Assembly (NCBI GenBank): GCA_030595525.1
Contig: JAUVDD010000114.1
Location: 1-5,911, forward strand
DNA: 5,911 bases
DNA from: Puniceicoccales bacterium
GTDB taxonomy: Bacteria > Verrucomicrobiota > Verrucomicrobiia > Opitutales > Oceanipulchritudinaceae
Direction of reading: 5' to 3'
Below, in pieces: positions 1-5,911 of this stretch. The notes below the pieces were generated by a model. It was not told where the DNA came from, did not search any database, and worked only from the letters and a program-made list of their open reading frames with translations. Position numbers and translations under genes: made by a program. Each line of letters begins with the position of its first letter. Position 1 is the first letter of the stretch.

Positions 1-34
1 TCATAATGCTAGTTTCATCGTCAGAATCCGCCAT
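1..34 (-). CDS. Possible 5' end of a leftward gene, cut by the window edge
   Basis: An ATG on the minus strand at 34-32 opens a frame that stays open to the left edge, reading MADSDDETSIM. Only eleven codons are visible, so no family can be named. The start has no Shine-Dalgarno-like sequence before it, but neither do the other genes here. The acidic, polar start is credible for a cytoplasmic protein. A run this short being open by chance is common, so this is a candidate only. If real, its promoter would lie in 35-170 and it would be co-directional with the repressor gene at 171-482. Confidence 0.22.
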   Translation of the reverse strand, partial: MADSDDETSIM

Positions 35-170
35 CAATATAAAACAATAGGCGGGAGATTGGGGCATTAATACATATTAGCAACCTAATAATGCGACTGT
101 TCAGAAGTTGTTACCTGATCATAAAACCCATGGATAAAATAAGTGAGTTTAGATTTACTAATTTATTAAC
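35..170. other. Non-coding stretch downstream of the repressor
   Basis: No convincing gene lies here. The stretch is AT-rich, especially 120-170. It contains a perfect 6-bp inverted repeat, TATTAG (75-80) and CTAATA (85-90), around CAAC. It also contains a degenerate copy of the dyad found in front of the repressor (145-165). A weak imperfect hairpin (141-151 with 166-176, 9 of 11 positions pairing) spans the repressor stop codon, but no T-run follows it on the minus strand that would make a convincing terminator. Confidence 0.5.
145..165. promoter_or_regulatory. Degenerate operator-like dyad behind the repressor gene
   Basis: GAGTTTAG (145-152) and CTAATTTA (158-165) flank ATTTA. Against the TAATTWAG / CTWAATTA half-sites of the 483-535 operator array, the left half matches 6 of 8 and the right half 7 of 8, but the spacer is five bases rather than six. 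It could be an accessory site for the same repressor or a chance match in AT-rich DNA. The one-base spacing difference counts against binding by the same dimer. Confidence 0.2.
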
Positions 171-482
171 TTACTTGCAGTAGAGTTGATACAACGTGCT
201 CAGAATCTTTTCCACGTCATCCCTTCCCACCCGGTAATAAACATTCTGACGGTCTTTTCTTGTCTCCACCAATCCGTGTTTTCGGAGCTTTGCCAAGTGT
301 TGCGAAAGCGCCGATCCGCTCAGATCGATCCGCTCCAGTAATTCCCCAACTGTCATCTCCCCTTCTGTCGAGAGGTTGCATAGGACCCGCAGTCGGTCAC
401 CGTGGCTCATCATGCCCAATACCGATGTCGCTTCACTCAAGCCGCTGCTTGATGCCATGTCTTCCATGTCAGGTTTTTTCAT
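171..482 (-). CDS. ArsR/SmtB-family repressor, BigR/SqrR/YgaV-like thiol (persulfide) sensor
   Basis: This 103-residue protein is a winged-helix dimeric repressor of the ArsR/SmtB fold. The N-terminal helices include a GDRLRVLCNL segment (about 28-37). The helix-turn-helix spans about 44-68, with LSGSALSQHLAKLRKHGLV as recognition region, and the beta wing is about 71-85 (VETRKDRQNVYYRV). The metal-binding CVC motif of arsenic or cadmium sensors is absent: the equivalent stretch is GEMTVGEL. The only cysteines are Cys35 in the second helix and Cys102 in the C-terminal LYQLYCK. That arrangement matches BigR, SqrR and YgaV, whose paired cysteines form a di- or polysulfide link when persulfide is present and release DNA. 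Sulfide/persulfide sensing here is inferred from this match. The gene starts next to the operator array at 483-535, so autorepression is likely. An AGGA at 495-498 (minus strand) lies 12 bases before the ATG, rather far for a ribosome site. A thiol-oxidant sensor of another specificity remains possible. Confidence 0.93.
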   Translation of the reverse strand: MKKPDMEDMASSSGLSEATSVLGMMSHGDRLRVLCNLSTEGEMTVGELLERIDLSGSALSQHLAKLRKHGLVETRKDRQNVYYRVGRDDVEKILSTLYQLYCK

Positions 483-535
483 TAATTTAGTTTTTCCTTA
501 ATTAAGAGTTGACTTAATTAGATATTCCTAAATTA
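483..535. promoter_or_regulatory. Operator array: three overlapping 22-bp dyads between the divergent genes
   Basis: Four half-sites are separated each time by six bases, giving three dyads that share their AT-rich arms. Dyad 1: TAATTTAG 483-490 with CTTAATTA 497-504 (7 of 8 symmetrical). Dyad 2: TAATTAAG 499-506 with CTTAATTA 513-520 (8 of 8). Dyad 3: TTAATTAG 514-521 with CTAAATTA 528-535 (6 of 8). The outermost arms, 483-490 and 528-535, are also exact reverse complements. Dyad centres lie 16 and 15 bp apart. Inverted repeats of this kind are what a winged-helix dimer binds, and the array abuts the repressor start codon and overlaps candidate promoters in both directions. Repression of both transcripts by the ArsR-type protein is inferred from position. 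Confidence 0.75.
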
Positions 536-536
536 C
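509..536 (+). promoter_or_regulatory. Candidate promoter for the efflux operon
   Basis: TTGACT at 509-514 is a near-consensus -35 box and sits in the centre and right arm of the most perfect operator dyad. Sixteen bases later AATTAC (531-536) is a weak -10 (3 of 6 consensus positions). Transcription would begin near 543. That makes an ATG at 545 almost leaderless and gives an ATG at 569 a leader of about 25 bases. A repressor dimer on the central dyad would cover the -35 box. The weak -10 and the unknown host sigma factor limit confidence. Confidence 0.4.
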
Positions 537-550
537 CTTCTGTCATGCAA
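522..550 (-). promoter_or_regulatory. Candidate promoter for the repressor gene
   Basis: On the minus strand TTGCAT (550-545) and GAATAT (527-522) are separated by 17 bases, an acceptable -35/-10 pair. The -10 box is exactly the six-base spacer of the third operator dyad, so repressor binding would block it. The predicted start near 515 gives a leader of about 33 bases that contains the other dyads. Both boxes are imperfect. Confidence 0.35.
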
Positions 551-568
551 GCAAAAAAAACAACCGGA

Positions 569-781
569 ATGAACGTAGACAAAGGAGTGATGGCAGTGGC
601 CGGCACCTGTATCCTAATAAGTGTGATCCTTGGAGTGATCTGGACACCGTGGGCATTAGCCTTCACAGCCTTCGTTGGCGCGAACCTGCTACAAGCAGCC
701 TTTACAGGTTTTTGTCCAGCTGCTACGGTACTTTCCAAGTTGGGACTGAGCGGAGGATGTGCATTTGGTTCCAAGGAATAA
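569..781 (+). CDS. DUF2892 small inner-membrane protein (YgaP membrane-domain type)
   Basis: This 70-residue protein is two hydrophobic segments (about 6-24 and 27-46) joined by a short turn with WTPW. The sequence FTAFVGANLLQAAFTGFCPAA and the later LGLSGGCAF carry the family signature: a conserved FCPA cysteine (Cys49) and a second near the end (Cys64). In E. coli YgaP this type of domain anchors a rhodanese that handles persulfide sulfur; here it stands alone, with no rhodanese. I chose ATG 569 because family members usually begin with a sequence like MNVDKGVMA, and because the candidate promoter would start transcription near 543. ATG 545 is in frame and would add MQAKKTTG. It lies between the repressor operator and the channel gene (27-base gap), so it is probably the first gene of the operon. 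A role in handling or moving reactive sulfur at the membrane is inferred only. Confidence 0.85.
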   Translation: MNVDKGVMAVAGTCILISVILGVIWTPWALAFTAFVGANLLQAAFTGFCPAATVLSKLGLSGGCAFGSKE

Positions 782-808
782 AACATTCACTAGTAGAAAT
801 CATACAAG

Positions 809-2125
809 ATGGGCTGGACAGATATCAGGAAAATCGTGTCGGTGGGAGTGGCTGGAATGGTCACTATAGTGGCCAATGGCATGGAACTCACATTGGTAGA
901 AGCACTGCAGTTGTCTGTGGAGCGGCATCCGGATGCTGAGACCGCCCGAGCCCGTCTACAAGAGCTGGAAGCGATGGAAGTAACTGCTGCCTCAGCAAGT
1001 TACCCATACCTTTCTGCGCGGATCAATTACGTGCAGACGAACAATCCGATGCAGGGATTTGGTGCTATCCTTTCACAAGGAACATTCGACAACACCATCG
1101 ATTTCAACGATCCCGGACAACTGGATGCCTTTACCGGACAACTGGAAGCGCGTTACAGGGTATACAGTGGTGGTGCCAGGGATGCTAACCGCTCGATAGC
1201 AAGACATATACGGACTGCGGGTGAACATCAAGTTAAGGCGGCTGAGTCAGCCTTGGAAGATGCAGTTGTTTCCACTTATTTCAGCATCCGTCAGGCCGAT
1301 GATATTGTGCGTTCAGTGAATGCAGGTATCGATGTCCTGGAGGAGAACCTGCGGATTAGTAAAATCAAGGAAGAATCCGGAGAACTGATCAGGACTGAAC
1401 GCTTGAACCTTGAAGTGGAACTGGCTGCCTTGAAACGCGAACTTCTGGCTCATCAACATCAGGCTCGCATGGCTCGGATCCGTATGGCCTTCCTGATTAG
1501 TGAACCTGCCACAACTAAAATCACCCTGGCAGATTCCGATCCATCGATCGATAGAATAGCCTATCCTTCCTCACTCAGTATCAAATCACGGCCGAAATAT
1601 TTAGCAGCCCTGGAAGCTGCTGAAGCCGCCGCGCAAGGTATTCTATCTGCCCGAGCTGGTAAGCGTCCAACGATGGATGCCTACGCCTCATGGCAAGCTG
1701 ACAAAGGATGGCGCCGTGATGGTGATGGTACCAGCTGGACGGCTGGATTGGTCATGAATATGCCGATCTTCGACGGACATCGGGCCAAGTCTGAAATTGC
1801 CGCAGCCAAGGCACGTGAAAAAGCCGCCCTTGAGCAAATTCACCGAACAGAACTTTCCCTGCAAATGGAGCTTGAAGAGGCCCGTTTGGCGCACGAACTG
1901 GCAATCGCACAGAAAGACGTCGCTGCCAAACAGGTGGATCAGGCAATTGAAGCGGCTGAATTGAGCCGCGAGCGGTTTTCCGCCGGCACCCTGCTTTCTA
2001 CAGAACTGATCGGCGTTGAAAGCCGACTCATTGATTCCCGTGTTCAACTGGCAATTGCCACATCACAGGAACGAATGGCACTGGCACATCTGCGCCGTGT
2101 TTCAGGTCAACGTATACTTAACTAG
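809..2125 (+). CDS. TolC-family outer-membrane efflux channel
   Basis: This 438-residue protein is of usual length for the outer membrane efflux protein (OEP) family, which forms trimeric barrels with long alpha-helical tunnels across the periplasm. A signal peptide is visible: Arg7-Lys8, a hydrophobic run at about 9-22, and a likely cleavage after Ala22-Asn-Gly24. Two OEP repeats follow. The first (about 28-230) contains the strand motif ARYRVYSGGARDANRS (114-129) and long coiled helices at 136-225. The second (about 255-435) contains the matching GLVMNMPIFDGHRAKSEI (313-330), helices rich in Ala/Glu/Leu, and RFSAGTLLSTELIGVESRL (389-407). The adaptor gene starts 7 bases after its stop, so they are surely cotranscribed. 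It would serve as the exit duct for the RND pump. The start lacks an evident ribosome-binding site, but the signal peptide supports ATG 809. No damage is seen. Confidence 0.95.
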   Translation: MGWTDIRKIVSVGVAGMVTIVANGMELTLVEALQLSVERHPDAETARARLQELEAMEVTAASASYPYLSARINYVQTNNPMQGFGAILSQGTFDNTIDFNDPGQLDAFTGQLEARYRVYSGGARDANRSIARHIRTAGEHQVKAAESALEDAVVSTYFSIRQADDIVRSVNAGIDVLEENLRISKIKEESGELIRTERLNLEVELAALKRELLAHQHQARMARIRMAFLISEPATTKITLADSDPSIDRIAYPSSLSIKSRPKYLAALEAAEAAAQGILSARAGKRPTMDAYASWQADKGWRRDGDGTSWTAGLVMNMPIFDGHRAKSEIAAAKAREKAALEQIHRTELSLQMELEEARLAHELAIAQKDVAAKQVDQAIEAAELSRERFSAGTLLSTELIGVESRLIDSRVQLAIATSQERMALAHLRRVSGQRILN

Positions 2126-2132
2126 AATTCTA

Positions 2133-3149
2133 ATGAAAAAAGTTCTCTCAATCTCTACAATTACTGCAATAGCCCTTCTTCTGACTGCCGGATGCTCCGA
2201 TCATGGCAGCAGTCACCATGCTGCTGAACTGGAAGCCGTGGAGGTACAAACCGACCTGGCAGAAGAGAAGGTCCACCAACGCAGCCAACGCCTGCCAGGA
2301 ACGGTTTATCCAGCTGAGCAAGCCATCGTGGCTGCCAAAATTATGGCAACGGTGGCCTCCGTCGATCTGGCAATCGGTCAGGAAGTATCTAAGGGAGACA
2401 TCCTGATGGAACTGAGGGCTGATGAAATCGGTGCCAAAGTCGAGCAAGCCCGTGCAGCTCTCGCCCAAGTGGAAAGAAACCTCGAACGCGAAGCGGCATT
2501 ATTAAAACAAAATGCCACGACGGCAGAGACGGTCCGGACGCTTGAAGATCAAAATCGCCTGGCACAAGCACAACTGGCCGAAGCCGTGACCATGGAGAGC
2601 TACATGTCGATACGTGCTCCGTTTGATGGAACCATCACATCCAAAAAGGTCCGTCGCGGTGATTTGGCTACACCGGGAATTCCTCTCCTTACAATCGATG
2701 GTAAGGGTTCACGCGAGATCCAGGTTCAGGTTCCCGATTCCTTGTCATCATTGCCATATGGAACCGCTGTCAAAGTTGAAGCAGACGGCAATCTGCTTGA
2801 AGCTGTGTTGACCGAGTGGTCCCCTGCTGCCGATCCACAAAGTCGTTCCCGCCTTGCCAAGCTGGCTTTGGATAATCCAGATGTGCGTTCAGGGCAATAT
2901 GTTGGAGTAAACTGGCCCGCTGGACAAACGAAGTCAGTTTGGATTCCCAACAATGCAGTAAGTACAGTGGGACAAATGAACCGCGTCTTCACTGTAATTG
3001 ACGAAACGGCCCGGTTGCACCTTGTCCGTACTGGCGTGGTGGAAAACGGTTTTACCCAAATAATTTCCGGGCTGGAAGCAAACACTGTTATTATCATCAA
3101 TCCGGAAGCCAATCTCCGTGATGGTCAACCTGTTGTGATTAAAAAGTGA
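2133..3149 (+). CDS. RND periplasmic adaptor (membrane fusion protein), lipoprotein
   Basis: This 338-residue protein is of the HlyD/AcrA-like adaptor family, linking inner-membrane pump and outer-membrane channel. I chose ATG 2133 because it opens a classic lipoprotein signal (MKK, hydrophobic 4-18, TAGC with Cys21). An upstream in-frame ATG at 2016 would place 39 unlikely residues before it, inside the channel gene. Serine follows the Cys, without an inner-membrane-retention Asp. Domains in order: first half lipoyl about 62-98 (VDLAIGQEVSKGDILMELRADE), short helical hairpin about 99-155, second half lipoyl about 157-188 (IRAPFDGTITSKKVRRGDLATPG), beta-barrel about 193-262, membrane-proximal domain about 266-338. 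The hairpin is near 28 residues per arm, at the short end for pumps working with TolC. His24, His28 and His29 cluster just after the lipid anchor. The stop TGA overlaps the next gene's GTG start. Confidence 0.95.
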   Translation: MKKVLSISTITAIALLLTAGCSDHGSSHHAAELEAVEVQTDLAEEKVHQRSQRLPGTVYPAEQAIVAAKIMATVASVDLAIGQEVSKGDILMELRADEIGAKVEQARAALAQVERNLEREAALLKQNATTAETVRTLEDQNRLAQAQLAEAVTMESYMSIRAPFDGTITSKKVRRGDLATPGIPLLTIDGKGSREIQVQVPDSLSSLPYGTAVKVEADGNLLEAVLTEWSPAADPQSRSRLAKLALDNPDVRSGQYVGVNWPAGQTKSVWIPNNAVSTVGQMNRVFTVIDETARLHLVRTGVVENGFTQIISGLEANTVIIINPEANLRDGQPVVIKK

Positions 3150-5911
3150 ATACGCAAAAATCATTCGGATACGCAGGCCGCCTGGCCTCAATGTTTATTG
3201 ACTCGAAGCTCACACTGATCGGAGTCATCGCCTCGATTCTTCTTGGGGTTTTCGCCATCTTGCAACTTCCGCGGGAAGAAGAGCCACAAATCAAGGTTCC
3301 TATGATTGACGTTTTCGTCAATATGCCGGGGGCCAGTCCTGAGGAAGTGGAAAACCGGGTCACTCGTCCAATGGAGAAATTCCTTTGGGAGATTCCCGAC
3401 GTGGAGTACCTTTACTCCACCTCCAATCCGGGGAACGCCATGGTGATTGTCCGATTCGAAGTCGGAACGAATCTGGAAGCGGCACTGGTTCGTTTAAACC
3501 AGAAACTGCAGACCAATTTTGATAAGATTCCACCGGATGTCAGCTATCCTATCATCAAGCCGCGGACAATTGATGATGTACCGATTCTCGCCTTGACTTT
3601 CCACAGTTCAAATTACGACCACTTGATGCTTCGTCGGATTGCGGCCCAGGTCGATGACTCGATCAAATCCATAGATCAGGTGGCTGAAACAAAATTGATT
3701 GGCGGGACTCATCGACAAATTCGGGTGCAACTGGATCACGCCGCACTGGCAGCTCACCAGATCAACCCAATTGAATTGATTCAATCCCTGAAGGCGGCAA
3801 ATGACAGCCACCAACTGGGTGCCCTTCCCTTCGACAACAGTTCCGTCCTGCTCGAAGCCGGTGAGTTTCTTCAGGACGCTGAGGATGTTGGCAATATCGT
3901 TGTCGGAGTTTTCGCTGACCGACCCGTCTATCTACGCAATGTGGCAACCATCAAGGACGCAGCAACGGATCCGAGTAACTATGTATTGTACACGGGTCCT
4001 GATGGAACTCTTGAGGCTGCAGTGACCCTGAGCCTGGCCAAACGTCCGGGTGCCAATGCCATTGACGTGGTTAACGAAGTGCTCAGCAAGGTGGATTCCA
4101 TGAAAGGCACCCTGATTCCCGATGATATCGAGATTTCGACAACTAGGGATTATGGTCATACCGCAGCAGAGAAAAGTAATGAATTATTACTACATATGGG
4201 AATCGCCATATTTGGCGTGACATTGCTGATCCTTTTCTTCCTTGGCTGGAGAGAGTCAACGGTGGTTCTCCTGGCTGTCCCATCCACCCTGGCACTTACC
4301 TTGTTAGTGTTCTATATTTATGGATACACGCTCAATAGGATCACTCTTTTCGCACTGATATTTTCTATAGGAATTTTGGTGGACGATGCCATTGTGGTCG
4401 TGGAGAACATTGTTCGGCACGTCCGGATGGGTTCCAACAGGAGCAAATCGATTAAACAAATTGCCCTGGAAGCTGTCGATGAAGTGGGCAATCCAACCAT
4501 CCTGGCTACCTGGGCCGTAATTGCTGCCATTCTCCCGATGGCATTTGTCGGGGGTTTGATGGGACCATACATGCGTCCCATTCCCATCGGCTCGACCGCA
4601 GCCATGCTTTTTTCCCTCGTTATCGCATTTACGGTAACTCCTTGGGCCGCCGTTCGCGTCATTAAAAGGCATTTGCCTAAGAATGGTAAGGGAACGGAGT
4701 CAGGCGAATCGGCATCCGATGACGGGCATGACGTTCCCGATGATGTACTTACCCGTCTTTATCACAAGGTTATGGGTCCCATGCTGGATAAACCAGTGTG
4801 GCGCTGGTCATTCCTCGTTTCCATTGCTGGTTTACTGATAGCCTCAATCAGTCTGGTCGGGCTTGGTCTGGTGGAAGTAAAGATGCTTCCTTTCGATAAT
4901 AAATCGGAGTTCCAAGTCATTATTGATGCGCCCGAAGGCACCACGCTGGAGGAAACCACTAGAATCGCCCAGGAAATGGCAACTGCGATTCGTACCGAAC
5001 CAGAAGTTTCAGACATTCAGATCTACGGAGGAACAGCCTCACCATTTAATTTCAATGGTCTGGTACGGCACTACTTTCTTCGCCAAGGACCCACCATGGC
5101 AGATCTACAGGTAAACCTGGTGGGCAAACATGCACGAACAGCTCAAAGCCATGAAATCGCAGGTCGGATCCGGCCGAGGATCACTGAAATCGCCAGGAAG
5201 TATGGCGCTGCGGTGGCTGTTGCCGAAGTTCCTCCGGGACCACCAGTTTTGCAGACCATAGTTGCAGAAATTTATGGTCCCGATCAGGAAAATCGACTTG
5301 GATTGGCACAAGCGGTCCGGGATGTGATGGAATCGACCGATGGTGTTGTTGATGTCGACTGGTATGTCCAGGAGCCTCAACAAAAGAAAAAATTCCTGAT
5401 TGATGAAGCAAAAGCCGCATTACACGGATTGTCTGAAATGGAAATCAGCCAGGCCCTCATGTTGGCAGCTCAGGGCATGGATGTGGACTTGCTACATCTT
5501 CCAAGCGAACGGGAAGATGTCTTGATTCGTTTTGAATTACCAGATGCCGATAAGGGAAAACCGGAAGACCTTCTTTCTCTACAGATTCGTTCCACCAGGA
5601 TTCCAAACGCACCTTTGGTAACTTTGTCCGAGCTCGTCCACATTGAAACAGTTTCTTCTGAACAACCTTTGTACCGGAAGAACCTGAAATCGGTCACTTA
5701 TGTCACCGCAGATGTTGCTGGAGCCATCGAAAGCCCCGCTTATGCCATCTTCAAGATTAACGAGGGCCTGGCAGAGATTGATGTGACAGAATTTGGTGGG
5801 ACAAAGAAAGAGCTGGAACTATTTCACCTGAATCAGCCATTTGATGATCGGGAACCAGCCATGAAATGGGATGGTGAATGGCATATCACCCTGGAAGTAT
5901 TTAGAGACCTC
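3146..5911 (+). CDS. RND efflux pump inner-membrane permease (AcrB/HAE-like), 3' end missing
   Basis: 922 codons are visible, open to the right edge. Full family members are about 1,030-1,150 residues, so the last five membrane helices are outside the window. The GTG start at 3146 overlaps the adaptor stop (GTGA) and gives an N-terminus, FGYAGRLASMFIDSKLT, usual for this family; ATG 3191 would cut it off. Visible are TM1 (about 22-41) followed by LPREEEPQI, the first periplasmic porter region, TM2 (351-368), TM3 (about 373-393), TM4 with GILVDDAIVVVEN (Asp413 and Asp414, equivalent to AcrB Asp407/408 of the proton relay), TM5 (about 452-474), TM6 (about 480-503), an acidic cytoplasmic linker near 510-540, TM7 (about 552-577) and the second porter region. 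The Asp pair points to a proton-driven exporter and differs from the single-Asp pattern of CusA-type metal pumps. Substrate unknown. The window ends at EVFRDL, just before TM8. Confidence 0.96.
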   Translation, partial: MNTQKSFGYAGRLASMFIDSKLTLIGVIASILLGVFAILQLPREEEPQIKVPMIDVFVNMPGASPEEVENRVTRPMEKFLWEIPDVEYLYSTSNPGNAMVIVRFEVGTNLEAALVRLNQKLQTNFDKIPPDVSYPIIKPRTIDDVPILALTFHSSNYDHLMLRRIAAQVDDSIKSIDQVAETKLIGGTHRQIRVQLDHAALAAHQINPIELIQSLKAANDSHQLGALPFDNSSVLLEAGEFLQDAEDVGNIVVGVFADRPVYLRNVATIKDAATDPSNYVLYTGPDGTLEAAVTLSLAKRPGANAIDVVNEVLSKVDSMKGTLIPDDIEISTTRDYGHTAAEKSNELLLHMGIAIFGVTLLILFFLGWRESTVVLLAVPSTLALTLLVFYIYGYTLNRITLFALIFSIGILVDDAIVVVENIVRHVRMGSNRSKSIKQIALEAVDEVGNPTILATWAVIAAILPMAFVGGLMGPYMRPIPIGSTAAMLFSLVIAFTVTPWAAVRVIKRHLPKNGKGTESGESASDDGHDVPDDVLTRLYHKVMGPMLDKPVWRWSFLVSIAGLLIASISLVGLGLVEVKMLPFDNKSEFQVIIDAPEGTTLEETTRIAQEMATAIRTEPEVSDIQIYGGTASPFNFNGLVRHYFLRQGPTMADLQVNLVGKHARTAQSHEIAGRIRPRITEIARKYGAAVAVAEVPPGPPVLQTIVAEIYGPDQENRLGLAQAVRDVMESTDGVVDVDWYVQEPQQKKKFLIDEAKAALHGLSEMEISQALMLAAQGMDVDLLHLPSEREDVLIRFELPDADKGKPEDLLSLQIRSTRIPNAPLVTLSELVHIETVSSEQPLYRKNLKSVTYVTADVAGAIESPAYAIFKINEGLAEIDVTEFGGTKKELELFHLNQPFDDREPAMKWDGEWHITLEVFRDL

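Noticed and set aside
141..176. Imperfect hairpin as a terminator of the repressor gene
   Set aside because: The stem is AT-rich with two mismatches, the loop is 14 bases, it overlaps the stop codon, and no T-run follows on the minus strand.
171..482. Arsenic or cadmium sensor role for the ArsR-type protein
   Set aside because: There is no CVC motif in the recognition helix region and no other metal-ligand cysteine pair; no arsenic resistance genes accompany it.
260..490. Plus-strand open frame of 76 codons opposite the repressor gene
   Set aside because: It is the complement of a well-supported repressor gene, and its translation is Ser/Pro/Cys-rich with no family resemblance.
2016..2132. 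Upstream ATG extending the adaptor by 39 residues
   Set aside because: It would overlap the channel gene by 110 bases and bury the clear lipoprotein signal peptide that begins at 2133.
2726..3112. Minus-strand open frame of 128 codons
   Set aside because: It lies opposite the beta-barrel and membrane-proximal domains of the adaptor and has no recognisable protein features.
4304..4672. Two overlapping minus-strand open frames of 114 and 122 codons
   Set aside because: They lie opposite the conserved TM4-TM6 region of the RND permease; their translations lack coherent domains.
3146..5911. Heavy-metal (CusA-type) RND pump
   Set aside because: TM4 carries the Asp-Asp pair of HAE-type pumps rather than the CusA-type arrangement, and no methionine-ladder pattern was seen.
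1..5911. CRISPR arrays, tRNA or rRNA genes, insertion sequences
   Set aside because: Reading both strands showed no regularly spaced repeats, no cloverleaf or rRNA-like segments, and no transposase or terminal repeats.

Overview
The window carries one divergently organised locus from a Gram-negative (two-membrane) bacterium: a small ArsR/SmtB-family repressor on the minus strand, and facing away from it on the plus strand a tight four-gene cluster encoding a one-domain membrane protein (DUF2892/YgaP membrane-domain type), a TolC-family outer-membrane channel, a lipid-anchored periplasmic adaptor and an RND inner-membrane pump. The pump gene runs off the right edge after 922 codons. Base composition looks balanced and similar across the genes. 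No start codon has a strong Shine-Dalgarno sequence, which fits lineages such as Bacteroidota or Verrucomicrobiota better than typical Proteobacteria, but I cannot assign the organism.

Layout: 1-170 is mostly non-coding, with a possible leftward gene starting at 34 and running off the left edge. 171-482 is the repressor (minus). 483-544 is the shared control region. 569-781 (or 545-781) is the DUF2892 protein. 809-2125 is the outer-membrane channel. 2133-3149 is the adaptor. From 3146 to the right edge is the RND permease. The gaps are 27 bases and 7 bases, and the last pair overlaps by 4 bases (GTGA), so the four plus-strand genes are very probably one operon.

Working model: the repressor has no CVC metal-binding motif. 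It has the two widely separated cysteines (Cys35 and Cys102) and the flanking sequence typical of the BigR/SqrR/YgaV group, whose characterised members sense persulfide/sulfide by forming a bridge between these cysteines. The adjacent DUF2892 protein is the same type of membrane domain found in YgaP, the partner of YgaV in E. coli. The reading is therefore a tripartite efflux pump under reactive-sulfur (or other thiol-oxidant) control. Its substrate cannot be read from the sequence. The most striking non-coding signal is a run of three overlapping 22-bp dyads, all of the form TAATTWAG, six bases, CTWAATTA, which fills the whole space between the repressor start codon and the plus-strand promoter.
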